64,000 bases of DNA, taken from the NCBI RefSeq assembly GCF_019903425.1, contig NZ_JACHUZ010000013.1, positions 1,772,168-1,836,167 of the forward strand. Reading direction: 5' to 3'. Every line of letters begins with the position of its first letter. Position 1 is the first letter of the stretch. The DNA comes from Vreelandella halophila. GTDB lineage: Bacteria > Pseudomonadota > Gammaproteobacteria > Pseudomonadales > Oleiphilaceae. This document shows positions 8,168 to 16,539 of this stretch, one piece after another. Under the pieces are notes generated by a model. That model did not search any database. It saw nothing but the letters and a program-made list of their open reading frames with translations, and was not told where the DNA came from. The translations under genes and the position numbers were made by a program.

Positions 8168-8204
8168 ATCGGTACAGTTTTGCATTTAAGCGAACTGTAC
8201 CGAT
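8168..8204. promoter_or_regulatory. 12-bp perfect inverted repeat, probable MocR operator
   Basis: ATCGGTACAGTT (8168-8179) and AACTGTACCGAT (8193-8204) are perfect inverted copies separated by 13 bases. They lie between the divergent MocR and GSMT genes, 21 bases before the chosen MocR start. Spacing of about two helical turns fits a dimeric GntR/MocR binding site. An alternative TTG start at 8180 would fall inside the repeat, which argues for the later ATG. Confidence 0.75.
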
Positions 8205-8224
8205 TGAAGGGGGCGGTAACTGCC

Positions 8225-9664
8225 ATGAATGATGCAACGGAACCCTGGCGCTACGAGACGGTGGCGAATGCCCTGGAAGCGCAGATCGAGGCGGGAACCT
8301 GGGGCGCCGGAGCGCGCCTGCCGGGGATGCGCAAGCTGGCAGCGCAGTTCGGAGTCAGTGTCTCCACCATCGTCACCGCTGAGCAGCTGCTGGAGGACCG
8401 GGGGCTGATCGAGGCGCGCCCGCGCTCAGGCTATTACGTGCGGGAACACCCCTGGCAGCCACCCGAGGCGCCGGAACGGTCCGCGCCGGAGAGCACGCCC
8501 ACGGCGGTGACCGGGCAGGAGCTGGTGTTGCAGGTGGTCAAGGCGGCCAATGCACCGGACCAGGTGCGCCTGGGCGCTGCGGTGCCGCACGCCAGCTTTC
8601 TGCCCGCCCATGCGCTGCAGCGCTGTTTCGCCGGGGTGGCGCGGAACTGGGGCGACCGTGCTCTGGAATACGCCTTTCCGCCCGGACCGCCGGAGCTGCG
8701 CCAGCAGATCGCCCAGCGCATGGCCGATGCCGGCTGCCAGCACGCGCCCGAGGAGATCATCATCACCAATGGAGCCCAGGAGGCTCTTGCCCTGTCACTG
8801 CGGGCTGTGGCCAATCCTGGTGACGTGATCGCCATCGAGTCACCCACTTTCTACGGCCTTCTCCAAACCATCGAAGCCCAGGGGCTGCGCACGCTGGAGA
8901 TTCCCACGGATCCCGATGAGGGCATTGCGCCCGAGGCGCTCGCCCTGGCGCTCGACCAATGGCCGGTAGCCGCCGTCATGGTGATGCCCAACTTCGGCAA
9001 CCCGTTGGGGCACTGTGCGACGGACGAGCGCAAGCAGGCTCTGGTGGAGCTCTGCGAGGCCCGGCAGGTGCCGCTCATTGAGGACGACGTCTACGGCGAT
9101 CTCAGCTTCCAGGCACCGCGCCCCTGGGCGGCCAAGGCGTATGAAAACAGTGGTGGGGTTCTCTACTGTGGTTCTTTTTCCAAGACGCTCTCGCCCGGAT
9201 TGCGCCTGGGGTGGGCGGTGCCCGGACGTTTCCATGACCGGCTGGAGTACCTCAAGTATGCCTATAGTGCGGCAAGCCCCGCCTGGCCTGGGTTCGCCGT
9301 GACGGATTTTCTGGAACGCGGTGGCTATGATCGCTACCTGCGCCGCGTGCGCAGCGACTATGCCCGGGCGGTGGAGGCCATGCGGCGCGCCGTGGCGCGC
9401 TACTTTCCGGCAGGCACCCGTACGACCCGGCCAGTGGGTGGTTTTGTGCTCTGGGTGGAACTTCCCGAGAGCGTCGACGCCATCCAGCTCTACCGCCGGG
9501 CGCTTGCAGAGCGTATCAGTATCGCGCCCGGGCCCATGTTCTCCCCGACGGGCAGGTTCCAGCGCTTTATTCGGCTTAATTGCGCACAGCCCCGGGACGC
9601 GCGTCTGGAACGGGCTCTGGCGCGCGTCGGTGAACTTGCCAGCGAGCTCTTACCAGTGGCATGA
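8225..9664 (+). CDS. MocR-family regulator: GntR winged helix plus aminotransferase-like domain
   Basis: A 479-residue regulator with an N-terminal GntR winged-helix (about 1-75; LAAQFGVSVSTIVTAEQLLEDRGLIEARPRSGYYV) and a fold-type I PLP domain (about 100-475). SFSKTLSPGLRLGW carries the lysine that would bind PLP; NGAQEALALSLRAV and VMPNFGNPLGH are further cofactor-loop signatures. ATG 8225 is chosen because an earlier TTG lies within the operator. MocR proteins sense an amino compound through PLP and act on the neighbouring gene or on themselves. Being divergent from GSMT-SDMT, it may regulate betaine synthesis; that is inference. Confidence 0.88.
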   Translation: MNDATEPWRYETVANALEAQIEAGTWGAGARLPGMRKLAAQFGVSVSTIVTAEQLLEDRGLIEARPRSGYYVREHPWQPPEAPERSAPESTPTAVTGQELVLQVVKAANAPDQVRLGAAVPHASFLPAHALQRCFAGVARNWGDRALEYAFPPGPPELRQQIAQRMADAGCQHAPEEIIITNGAQEALALSLRAVANPGDVIAIESPTFYGLLQTIEAQGLRTLEIPTDPDEGIAPEALALALDQWPVAAVMVMPNFGNPLGHCATDERKQALVELCEARQVPLIEDDVYGDLSFQAPRPWAAKAYENSGGVLYCGSFSKTLSPGLRLGWAVPGRFHDRLEYLKYAYSAASPAWPGFAVTDFLERGGYDRYLRRVRSDYARAVEAMRRAVARYFPAGTRTTRPVGGFVLWVELPESVDAIQLYRRALAERISIAPGPMFSPTGRFQRFIRLNCAQPRDARLERALARVGELASELLPVA

Positions 9665-9675
9665 ATAGCACAGGA

Positions 9676-10302
9676 TCATTTCTGGACTGGGATCATGATT
9701 TCATTATGCCGCAGAAACCAGGGCGTGAACGGTGGATTATAGCGGGCCCAGACTGGTTGGCCTGCTATCTTCAGGCGCTCCTGCGCAATCCATTCCTCAA
9801 GTTCATCCAAATGGCGCTGGAAACGTTTTTCGCTCCATGTTCCCGAGTACTCAATCACGGCAACGCGGCGGGCGGGAACGGTCTTAAGTGTCACCTTGGG
9901 GTTTGTTGGCTCTGGAAGTGTCTCAAGTGTGTAAGAGGACGGCATTACAAAAGCGACCGCCCAACCCGAGTCTGTTTGCCACTGCTCCACGGGCGCGGTC
10001 ATTTCGATTTCTTCCGAGGCAGCTGTCTGCGTGACCGGTGACGTCATCGAGATACTGGCTTCAACCCTGTTCTCACCGGATATGTAACCGAACAGCCTAT
10101 CGAACGCCTGGCCGCCGGCCTCCTCAAGTGAGGCATCAACCCGGGTTTCGGCAACAATGGCGCTGCCATAGTCTCTCAGCTCAAAGTCGCCGTCTTTTCG
10201 CACAATCTCGTATGAGGGCTGTTCAACAAACATGGCACACCCGGAAAGAAAGGCTCCGAGACAGAGTAATGCCAGCAGCCTGAATGTCTGTGTGATACCC
10301 AT
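9676..10302 (-). CDS. SOUL-family heme-binding lipoprotein
   Basis: A 208-residue exported protein. The signal peptide ends in the lipobox LSGC (about 17-20), so it is likely a lipoprotein. The body matches the SOUL/HBP family: YEIVRKDGDFELRDYGSAIVAET at the start, ISMTSPVTQ and IEMTAPVEQ in the middle, VAVIEYSGTWSEKRFQRHLDEL, and the terminal WFLRHNEIMIPV. Bacterial members are thought to bind heme or a related tetrapyrrole. ATG 10302 is chosen because it places the signal peptide at the N-terminus; an upstream open extension lacks one. It converges on the MocR gene, with stops 11 bases apart, and no operon partner is visible. Confidence 0.88.
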   Translation of the reverse strand: MGITQTFRLLALLCLGAFLSGCAMFVEQPSYEIVRKDGDFELRDYGSAIVAETRVDASLEEAGGQAFDRLFGYISGENRVEASISMTSPVTQTAASEEIEMTAPVEQWQTDSGWAVAFVMPSSYTLETLPEPTNPKVTLKTVPARRVAVIEYSGTWSEKRFQRHLDELEEWIAQERLKIAGQPVWARYNPPFTPWFLRHNEIMIPVQK

Positions 10303-10633
10303 TAAGCACCTTCCCAGTGGGTTGAACTCTTGGTCAGCTTGCCGAGAAAAAAAGCGCCTTCGCAAGATCCGCGCCATGAAAGACCTGCCCGTGGAAGTCG
10401 ATAATCGGGACTTCGTCCAAAGTATGGGCGAGGACACTGGCAGTCTGCTCTGCGTTCATGCAGTCACCACGCTTCAGTCGCTGGTTCAGCCATCCCGCGT
10501 GCGGTAGATCCAGAAGCCTGGCTTTGCTCAGGTGATCCTGTATGCCGGGTGTATTCACCAGGCCCGGCTGGAACAGGCTTACTGCTGGGTCGCCCTGATC
10601 CGGAACCAGTTCCCAAAGCATTACGACAGAACT
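10303..10633. other. Gene-poor stretch, possibly decayed coding sequence
   Basis: No intact gene can be supported here. The minus strand is open from about 10657 to 10334 and its translation looks protein-like near the end (IIDFHGQVFHGADLAKALFF), but it overlaps the glutathione peroxidase remnant on the other strand and has no clear start signal. Either this is the tail of a decayed gene or chance. Confidence 0.35.
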
Positions 10634-11054
10634 GATGAAAAGGCTTACAGAGGGCAACCAATGCTGGTCGTGAATACGGCGAGCCGTTGCGGCTTCAGAG
10701 GTCAGTTCGGGGGAGCTCGAGGATCTGCATCAGCGCTATCGGGATCAGGGCCTGGCGGTGGTGGGCTTCGCCAGTGATGACTTCAACCAGGCGGCTGATA
10801 CTGAGCAGGATGCGGCCGATGTATGCAGGGTCAACTATGGGGTCACGTTCCCCATGGTCGCTCCAACATCCGTTACGGGCGATCAGGCGAATCCGCTTTT
10901 TAGTATGATCCAGTCCCGGGGGCGGGCGCCGGAGTGGAACTTCTACAAGTATGTTCTGAATGCGGAAGGCAAGTTGACGGCCAGTTTCCCCAGTCGGGTG
11001 TTACCCTCAGACGCGGAACTGGTCGACGCAGTTGAAGCCGTGCTGAACGATTAG
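10634..11054 (+). pseudogene. Glutathione peroxidase-like gene with a frameshift
   Basis: The translation shows the peroxidatic motif LVVNTASRCGF and, after one frame change, GFASDDFNQAADTEQDAAD, VNYGVTFPMVAP and the conserved WNFYKYVLNAEGKL, all typical of glutathione peroxidases. The frame breaks at a run of five G (near 10709-10713): removing one G joins the frames as QFGELEDLHQRY. The usual N-terminal 30-40 residues upstream of LVVNTAS are poorly conserved and no good start codon is visible, so the gene is probably decayed, though a sequencing error in the G run cannot be excluded. The stop at 11052-11054 is 47 bases before the MOSC gene. Confidence 0.8.
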
Positions 11055-11101
11055 TTGCCAAATCTGTTCAACGTACTCACGGGAAGAGGAGTTTGCCCAT
11101 A

Positions 11102-11602
11102 ATGTCGGACTCGAAATCTCTCGCAACACTTCTCGATACGCTGCCTCAAGTGGGCGAGCTCAAATGGATCGGAATTCGTCCTGGCAGAGGTGAAGCGATG
11201 GAACCGCTTACGCGGGTCGGGGTCTATCAGGGTAGCGGTCTTGAGGGCGACCGGTATAAGGGGCGGTCAACGAGCCGTCGTCAGGTGACCCTTATCCAGG
11301 CGGAGCATCTCCCCGTCATTGCCTCCTGTTCAGGCCATGACAGTGTTGCGCCAGAGGCGTTACGACGTAACCTTGTGGTGTCCGGCATCAATCTCCTGGC
11401 CCTCAAGGGCAAGTGGTTCCGTGTCGGGGAGGTGCTTCTGGAATACACGGGCCCCTGTGACCCATGCAGTAAAATGGAGTCGCTTCTCGGGCCGGGCGGT
11501 TATAATGCCATGCGTGGACACGGCGGTATTACTGCTCGCGTCCTGGAAGAGGGGGAGATTGCGGTGGGCGATGCCTTATGGCGCGAGCCCTTTGCAGTAT
11601 AA
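11102..11602 (+). CDS. MOSC-domain protein
   Basis: A 166-residue single MOSC domain, related to the C-terminal domain of molybdenum cofactor sulfurases and to YiiM/YuaD. Visible features are the early VGVYQGSGLEGDRYKG, RQVTLIQAEHL, LRRNLVVSGINLLAL and the conserved cysteine region YTGPCDPCSKM, followed by RGHGGITARVLEEGEIAVGD. Such proteins are expected to bind molybdopterin or handle its sulfur; the exact substrate is not known. ATG 11102 lies 11 bases after GAAGAGGAG, and an in-frame TTG three codons earlier is an alternative. The next gene on the same strand starts 62 bases downstream. Confidence 0.85.
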   Translation: MSDSKSLATLLDTLPQVGELKWIGIRPGRGEAMEPLTRVGVYQGSGLEGDRYKGRSTSRRQVTLIQAEHLPVIASCSGHDSVAPEALRRNLVVSGINLLALKGKWFRVGEVLLEYTGPCDPCSKMESLLGPGGYNAMRGHGGITARVLEEGEIAVGDALWREPFAV

Positions 11603-11664
11603 TGCCCTCAGCGGTCCACTTGATCAGGGTCGTGGCAGTGTTCTGTTGGTCACAGGAGCAACCG

Positions 11665-12150
11665 TTGTCCGAGATCGAAATCCGTCAGGCTACCATTGAA
11701 GACTCGACCCTGATCCTGGGGTTTGTCAGGGAACTCGCCATCTATGAGAAAGCAGAGCATGAGGTATCGGCGACGGTGGCCGATATCGAAAATGCCCTGT
11801 TCCGCAGTGAAACCACCACGGAAGCCGTGATCTGCAGCATTGCTGGCAGGCCCATCGGCTTTGCGGTCTATTTCTTCAATTTCTCGACATGGCTCGGCCG
11901 GCATGGTCTGTACCTTGAGGATCTTTATGTGTCTCCTGAGTACAGGGGCAGTGGCGCCGGGAAAACACTGCTCAAGCACCTCGCGCGGTTCGCCGTATCA
12001 AAGGGCTGCGGCCGCTTTGAATGGACGGTTCTGGACTGGAATGAACCGGCAAGACGGTTCTATGAGTCTATTGGAGCGGAACCACAGAGTGAGTGGGTGA
12101 ACTACCGTCTGGCAGGGCAGGCACTGGTGGACTTTGCCGCCGGTTCGTAG
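11665..12150 (+). CDS. GNAT-family N-acetyltransferase
   Basis: A 161-residue acetyltransferase. The acetyl-CoA loop is LYVSPEYRGSGAGKTLLKHL (about 83-102), and the C-terminal WTVLDWNEPARRFYESIGA is the usual GNAT ending. GLYLEDLYV and YFFNFSTWLGRHG are typical of the spermidine/thialysine N-acetyltransferase group, so a diamine or small amine substrate is plausible but not proven. The start is TTG at 11665, which follows AGGAG with suitable spacing and begins at the conserved SEIEIRQAT; the upstream in-frame extension has no domain content. It converges with the ABC transporter operon on the opposite strand. Confidence 0.85.
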   Translation: MSEIEIRQATIEDSTLILGFVRELAIYEKAEHEVSATVADIENALFRSETTTEAVICSIAGRPIGFAVYFFNFSTWLGRHGLYLEDLYVSPEYRGSGAGKTLLKHLARFAVSKGCGRFEWTVLDWNEPARRFYESIGAEPQSEWVNYRLAGQALVDFAAGS

Positions 12151-12163
12151 GCCCGCGGCAGGG

Positions 12164-12886
12164 CTACTGGTTCAGGGGCCTCTGGTGTTTCAGAAGATGC
12201 TGCTCCAGACGGCGGAAGCCATAGACGATCAGGAACGTCAGGGCCATATAGACAAGGGCAACCGCAACGAACGCGGTGAACGGCGCGTAGAACCGTGAGT
12301 AGATATCCCTTGCGGCACCGGTCAGATCCACAATGGTGACCACGCTGGCGATAGCACTGGCGTGGAGCATGAAGATGACCTCGTTGGAATAGGCCTGGAT
12401 CGCCCGGCGGAAGGCGCTGGGCAGGACAATGCGGCGCATGCGCAGGGCCCAGGACATGCCGTAGGCCTTGGCTGCTTCGACCTCGCCCTGGGGCGTTGCC
12501 ATCAGGGCGCCGCGGATGATTTCCGTGGTGTAGGCAGCGGTGTTGAGGGTGAACGCCAGCAGCGCCGGGTAGAACGGATCCCGGAAGATATCCCACCAGA
12601 ATGTTTCCTGGATGCCCTCGATCTGCCCGATCCCGTAGTAGATGATGTAGAGCTGGATCAGCAGGGGCGTACCCCGGAAGATATAGGTGTAGAGCCAGAC
12701 CGGGCCAGAGACGAAGGGATTCCTGATGGTGCGCAGAATGGCCAGCGGGACCGCCAGAAACAGGCCGATGACCAGTGACAGGAACACCAGCTGCACCGTC
12801 GTGACAAGCCCGCCCCAGTAGTGCATGACCGTGGTGGCGTTGAAGATCTCGTTCTGGTTGAGCAGCTCCGCAAGGAATTCGGGCAT
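12164..12886 (-). CDS. Polar amino-acid ABC transporter permease (HisM type)
   Basis: A 240-residue inner-membrane permease of the His/Glu/Gln/Arg family, with an N-terminal periplasmic-facing stretch and about five membrane helices. The cytoplasmic EAA loop, EVEAAKAYGMSWALRMRRIVLPSAFR (about 150-175), contacts the ATPase. The membrane segments VFLSLVIGLFLAVPLAIL and AFVAVALVYMALTFLIVYGF are clear. It starts three bases after the stop of the partner permease. Together with the binding protein and ATPase upstream it makes a complete importer of the histidine/lysine/arginine/ornithine class. Confidence 0.92.
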   Translation of the reverse strand: MPEFLAELLNQNEIFNATTVMHYWGGLVTTVQLVFLSLVIGLFLAVPLAILRTIRNPFVSGPVWLYTYIFRGTPLLIQLYIIYYGIGQIEGIQETFWWDIFRDPFYPALLAFTLNTAAYTTEIIRGALMATPQGEVEAAKAYGMSWALRMRRIVLPSAFRRAIQAYSNEVIFMLHASAIASVVTIVDLTGAARDIYSRFYAPFTAFVAVALVYMALTFLIVYGFRRLEQHLLKHQRPLNQ

Positions 12887-12889
12887 GGC

Positions 12890-13606
12890 TCAGATGCCTC
12901 CCACGACGCCGGCATTCGCGCGCCGGTTGAGCCACTTGATGGCCAGCTCGGTGATTGCCGTCAGGGAAAGGTACATAACGGCAACCGGAATGAAGAACTT
13001 GAACGGGGCATGCTCCGCCTTGCTGGCCTGCTCGGCGATGCGGACCATATCCGACAGGCCAATGACCGAGACCAGGGCCGTGGTCTTGAGCAGTACCTGC
13101 CAGTTGTTACCGATGCCCGGCAGGGCATGGCGCAGCATCTGGGGGAACATGATCCGGAAGAAGACCTGGAAGCGGTTCATGCCGTAGGCGCGTCCCGCCT
13201 CGATCTGACCGGTAGGGACGGCAAGAAAGGCACCCCGGAATGTTTCCGTCATGTAGGCGCCGAAGATCAGTCCGATGGTCAGGACACCGGCCATGAAGGG
13301 GTCGAACTGAACGAAGAAGTCGATCCCGTGGTTGTAATAGAGGTAGTCCGACAGTTGGTTCATCAGAACCTGGCCGCCGTAGTAGAACAGCATCATCATA
13401 ACCAGGTCGGGGATGCCGCGGATCACCGTGGTGTAGAAGGTCGCAGCGCCCCTGGCTGCCCGGCTGCCGGAGAGCTTGGCGGAAGCACCAAGCAGCCCCA
13501 TGGCGAGGGCCAGCGCCAGGGAGGCGAAGGCCAGCTCTGTGGTGACGATGGCACCGCGGAGCAGCTCCGGGCCATAGCCGTGGAAATCAAGCATGGACGC
13601 GGCCAT
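12890..13606 (-). CDS. Polar amino-acid ABC transporter permease (HisQ type)
   Basis: A 238-residue permease. The N-terminal segment YGPELLRGAIVTTELAFASLALALAMGLLG and the motif VIRGIPDLVMMMLFYYGG are hallmarks of HisQ/ArtQ proteins. The EAA loop GQIEAGRAYGMNRFQVFFRIMFPQMLR lies at about 140-166. It starts six bases after the binding-protein stop and pairs with the HisM-type permease immediately downstream to form the transmembrane channel. Basic amino acids are the usual substrates for this subgroup, but the exact one cannot be read from the permeases. Confidence 0.92.
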   Translation of the reverse strand: MAASMLDFHGYGPELLRGAIVTTELAFASLALALAMGLLGASAKLSGSRAARGAATFYTTVIRGIPDLVMMMLFYYGGQVLMNQLSDYLYYNHGIDFFVQFDPFMAGVLTIGLIFGAYMTETFRGAFLAVPTGQIEAGRAYGMNRFQVFFRIMFPQMLRHALPGIGNNWQVLLKTTALVSVIGLSDMVRIAEQASKAEHAPFKFFIPVAVMYLSLTAITELAIKWLNRRANAGVVGGI

Positions 13607-13612
13607 CCGTTA

Positions 13613-14365
13613 CTACATCTTGATGCTGTAATCGAAATAGCGGTTCATGATGGTGTCATAGGTACCATCGTTCTTCAGCGTTTCCAGTGCCTCGTTAATC
13701 TCCTTCGCCAGCTCCCTGTCACGCTTGCGCATGGCAACCGCCACGCCTTCGCCAAGCTTGACCGGTTCGCCGATTTCCTTGAAGTTGTCCTTGGTAAGGA
13801 AGTATTCCTCGCCCACGGGGTAATCCACGAACACCAGGTCGAGCCGGTCGCTTTCAAGATCCAGCCTCATATCATCGGCGGTGGTATAGCGCTTGACCTC
13901 AACAATGTTGCCCAGGTTCTCGGTCACGTAGTTGTCCATGGTGGTGCCGCGCTGCACACCGACAACCCTGCCTTCCATCGCAGAGCGGTCGGTCACGTCC
14001 ACGCTGGTGCTTTTCTTCGCGAACCAGCCACCCGGTGTACGGTAATAGGGCTCGGAAAACAGTACACGTTTCGCGCGCTGCTCGGTGATCGACATGGAGG
14101 ACATGATGGCGTCGTACTTGCGCGCCATAAGGCCGGGAATCATGCCGTCCCAGGCCTGAACCACGAAGTCACACGCACGGTTCATCTCTTCGCACATGGC
14201 TTCTGCAAGCTCCACTTCGAAGCCGGTCAGTTCGCCTTCCGGCGTCCTGTACTCAAAGGGTTCGTAGGGAACGTCAAACGCGATGCGGAGCGGGCGCTCC
14301 TGGGCCTGTGCCAAGCCGGTCACCATGGCAAGGATACAGCCTGCGGCGATCAGGAATTGTTTCAT
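13613..14365 (-). CDS. Amino-acid ABC transporter substrate-binding protein
   Basis: A 250-residue periplasmic binding protein with a signal peptide (MKQFLIAAGCILAMVTGLAQAQ, cut near residue 21). The SBP_bac_3 fold is shown by LRIAFDVPYEPFEYRTPEGELTGFEVELAEAM at the start, WDGMIPGLMARKYDAIMSSMSITEQRAK and GVQRGTTMDNYV. The FEVELAEAMCEEM and TEQRA segments resemble LAO/histidine-binding proteins. It heads the binding-protein/HisQ/HisM unit. A TGGC-N7-TTGC sigma-54-type element lies about 63 bases upstream of its ATG, recalling the nitrogen-controlled argT-hisJQMP genes of enteric bacteria. Confidence 0.9.
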   Translation of the reverse strand: MKQFLIAAGCILAMVTGLAQAQERPLRIAFDVPYEPFEYRTPEGELTGFEVELAEAMCEEMNRACDFVVQAWDGMIPGLMARKYDAIMSSMSITEQRAKRVLFSEPYYRTPGGWFAKKSTSVDVTDRSAMEGRVVGVQRGTTMDNYVTENLGNIVEVKRYTTADDMRLDLESDRLDLVFVDYPVGEEYFLTKDNFKEIGEPVKLGEGVAVAMRKRDRELAKEINEALETLKNDGTYDTIMNRYFDYSIKM

Positions 14366-14428
14366 GGTGGTGACTCCGTGGTTCTGTGATTGAGACGTTG
14401 AGTGATTGTTCGAAAAGCGCGCAGGATA

Positions 14429-14443
14429 GCAAGGATCAGGCCA
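14429..14443 (-). promoter_or_regulatory. Sigma-54-type promoter for the binding-protein gene
   Basis: On the minus strand the sequence reads TGGCCTGATCCTTGC, with GG and GC exactly 12 bases apart as required for -24/-12 elements. The predicted transcript would begin near 14418, some 50 bases before the ATG at 14365. Same architecture as the elements at 32496, 35686, 38746, 40812 and 51676. Confidence 0.65.
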
Positions 14444-14455
14444 GCCCGGGAAACA

Positions 14456-15244
14456 TCAGAAGATCGATCTCTGGAAGTTGGGAGCCAGGAACTGCTTTAC
14501 GCGCTCTGAGGACGGGTTGTTGAAGACCTGTTCCGGAGAGCCCTGTTCCTCGATCCGGCCCTGATGCAGGAACATGACCTGGCTGCACACATCCCGGGCA
14601 AAAGCCATTTCATGGGTGACCACGATCATGGTGCGGCCTTCCTCGGCCAGCTTCTGCATCACCCGCAGGACATCCCCGACGAGTTCCGGATCCAGTGCCG
14701 AGGTTGGCTCATCGAACAGCATGACTTCCGGCTCCATCGCCAGTGCCCGGGCGATGGCGGCCCGTTGCTGTTGCCCGCCTGAGATCTGGGCCGGGTAATA
14801 GTCCTTGCGTTCACGGATGCCCACTTTCTCCAGATAGGCTTCCGCGCGTTCGATGGCTTCCTTCTTCGGCACTTTCAGAACATGCACCGGCGCCTCGATG
14901 ATGTTCTCCAGTACGGTCATGTGGGACCAGAGGTTGAAGTTCTGGAACACCATGGACAGGCGAGCGCGGATCCGCTCGACCTGGCCCTGATCCGCCGGGA
15001 CCCGGATACCCTTGCGATTCTGCTTGAACTGGATGGGCTCCCCGTGAACGATGACCTCCCCGGAGGTGGGCGTCTCCAGCAGGTTGAGGCAGCGCAGGAA
15101 GGTACTCTTGCCGGAGCCGGAGCTGCCGATCATGGAAACGACATCGCCTTTCTGCGCCTCGAGATCCAGACCACTGAGAACCGGCGTGTCACCGAAGGAT
15201 TTATGGATATCGCGGCAGACGAGAGGGGCGCAGTCATCGACCAT
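14456..15244 (-). CDS. Polar amino-acid ABC transporter ATP-binding protein (HisP type)
   Basis: A 262-residue ABC ATPase that powers the neighbouring importer. Walker A is [15 protein letters not shown] (about 37-51), the signature motif is [15 protein letters not shown], Walker B is [13 protein letters not shown] and the switch histidine is in [12 protein letters not shown]. The insertion around [19 protein letters not shown] is typical of HisP. It is transcribed ahead of the binding protein with a 90-base gap that contains its own sigma-54-type element, so the ATPase may have a separate promoter or lie in the same longer transcript. Confidence 0.93.
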   Translation of the reverse strand: MVDDCAPLVCRDIHKSFGDTPVLSGLDLEAQKGDVVSMIGSSGSGKSTFLRCLNLLETPTSGEVIVHGEPIQFKQNRKGIRVPADQGQVERIRARLSMVFQNFNLWSHMTVLENIIEAPVHVLKVPKKEAIERAEAYLEKVGIRERKDYYPAQISGGQQQRAAIARALAMEPEVMLFDEPTSALDPELVGDVLRVMQKLAEEGRTMIVVTHEMAFARDVCSQVMFLHQGRIEEQGSPEQVFNNPSSERVKQFLAPNFQRSIF

Positions 15245-15452
15245 GTCGTGCTCCTGGGTTCATGGTAGGCGCTTTTTACGGACTGTGGCGGCAAAAATCA
15301 ATAGCGCCCTGGCGAACGGATGATGAGCACGTGCCTGTCCGGAATCGACGAGATCCACAATCAGTGTGGTGACGTCAAGTGCGGTATGCGCAGCCCGGAT
15401 ACCGCTGGCAACCTCATTCAGTCTGGAGCATTTTCGCCCGCCGGGAATCAGG

Positions 15453-16379
15453 TCATGGCTTTTGAGCGCCATCCAGAATGCCGAAGCCCGCCCCGGTCAG
15501 GCGCTCTGCCAGTGCCTTGATATGGGCCGGGCCGACCTCGCAGCAGCCGCCGACGATGGTCGCTCCCTTCTCAACCCACTGGAGAACGTGGTCGGCATAG
15601 GCATCTGGATCCAGGTCTTTGCGTGCCTCCAGCACGTCAACAGTGCCACCGGGCTCGAGTGCCGCTACGGAGGTGAAGGCGTTGGCATAGCCGCCGAAAG
15701 GTACGCCCAGCTCAGCCAGTATATCCATGGCGGTCGTCAGCGCTTCCGGCACCGCACAGTTGACCAGTACGGCATCGGCCCCGGCTTTCACGGCCTCCCG
15801 TGCAGCCTCGGCCAGCGACTCGCCGGAACGCAACCGGGTGCCGTCAGTGTCATCCACAGTGAAGGCCGTCCATACCGGCAGGCCGCTTTCTACTGCCGCA
15901 GTCGTGGCCGCGCGTGCCTCGTGGGCAATGGACATGGTTTCGCAGAGAAAGAGATCGACGCCACCGGCTTTCTGAGCCTGGACCATCTGTCGGTATTCAT
16001 GGAGGCAGGTGGTTTCGTCATGAGCAACCTCCGGTCGATAACTCGCCACCAGCGGCGGCAGACATCCTGCGATCCGCACATTCTCACCGCTTTCGTCGCG
16101 CGCCTTGCGGGCGGCGTTCAGGGCGGCGCTGTGCAGTGGCTCAAACAGCCCGGGTTCACCGTCGCGGGCCAGCCGGGTTGGCGTTGCACTGTAAGTATTG
16201 AGGGTGATGACGCGGGCACCGGCATTGATGAAGTCGCGGTGAGCATCGACGACCAGCTCCGGCTCATCCAGCATGACCTGGGCGGACCAGAGCGGCGAGG
16301 CCGGCTGGGTGCTGCGCCGTCTGAGTTCCTGGCCCATACCGCCGTCCAGAAGTACTACCTGCTCTTTTTCTGAGGCCAT
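15453..16379 (-). CDS. Homocysteine S-methyltransferase-family protein
   Basis: A 308-residue TIM-barrel zinc methyltransferase. The N-terminus VVLLDGGMGQELRRR, the middle LFLCETM and VLVNCAVPE, and the C-terminal IVGGCCEVGP give the three zinc-binding cysteines known from MmuM, BHMT and MetH N-terminal domains. The reaction would transfer a methyl from S-methylmethionine, betaine or a related donor to homocysteine; because the cell makes betaine, betaine is a reasonable guess only. ATG 16379 is chosen since an upstream open extension shows no homology. It is divergent from the HAD hydrolase, with a conserved 18-base motif between them. A 208-base gap (15245-15452) separates its end from the ABC ATPase, and I see nothing in it. 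Confidence 0.88.
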   Translation of the reverse strand: MASEKEQVVLLDGGMGQELRRRSTQPASPLWSAQVMLDEPELVVDAHRDFINAGARVITLNTYSATPTRLARDGEPGLFEPLHSAALNAARKARDESGENVRIAGCLPPLVASYRPEVAHDETTCLHEYRQMVQAQKAGGVDLFLCETMSIAHEARAATTAAVESGLPVWTAFTVDDTDGTRLRSGESLAEAAREAVKAGADAVLVNCAVPEALTTAMDILAELGVPFGGYANAFTSVAALEPGGTVDVLEARKDLDPDAYADHVLQWVEKGATIVGGCCEVGPAHIKALAERLTGAGFGILDGAQKP

Positions 16380-16502
16380 TGTTTGGTATCCCGTTGTTGG
16401 TTTGGCTACAAGAACCGGTCTCTGGACACTAGTCCTTTCCGTGGAAAGGCTCAAGGGCGGTATTTCATCAAATCCGGAATCCATTTCACGCGATACAGGC
16501 GT

Positions 16503-16520
16503 AAACTGGACCAGTTGGAC
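16503..16520. promoter_or_regulatory. Shared 18-base motif, copy A (palindromic core)
   Basis: AAACTGGACCAGTTGGAC contains the perfect palindrome AACTGG-A-CCAGTT (16504-16516). The same 18 bases with one change occur at 62176-62193, also between two divergent genes. Here it lies 19 bases before the HAD hydrolase ATG. A repressor or MocR-type operator is likely; the regulator is unknown. Confidence 0.5.
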
Positions 16521-16539
16521 GTTTCCCGTGGAGACTGTA

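Noticed and set aside
10334-10657. Minus-strand 107-codon frame between the SOUL gene and the peroxidase remnant
   Set aside because: Some protein-like stretches, but no start signal and overlap with the peroxidase on the other strand; left as a possible decayed gene only.
12821-14389. 522-codon plus-strand open frame over the ABC transporter genes
   Set aside because: Shadow of the permease and binding-protein genes in GC-rich DNA; the minus-strand products have clear family motifs and ribosome sites.
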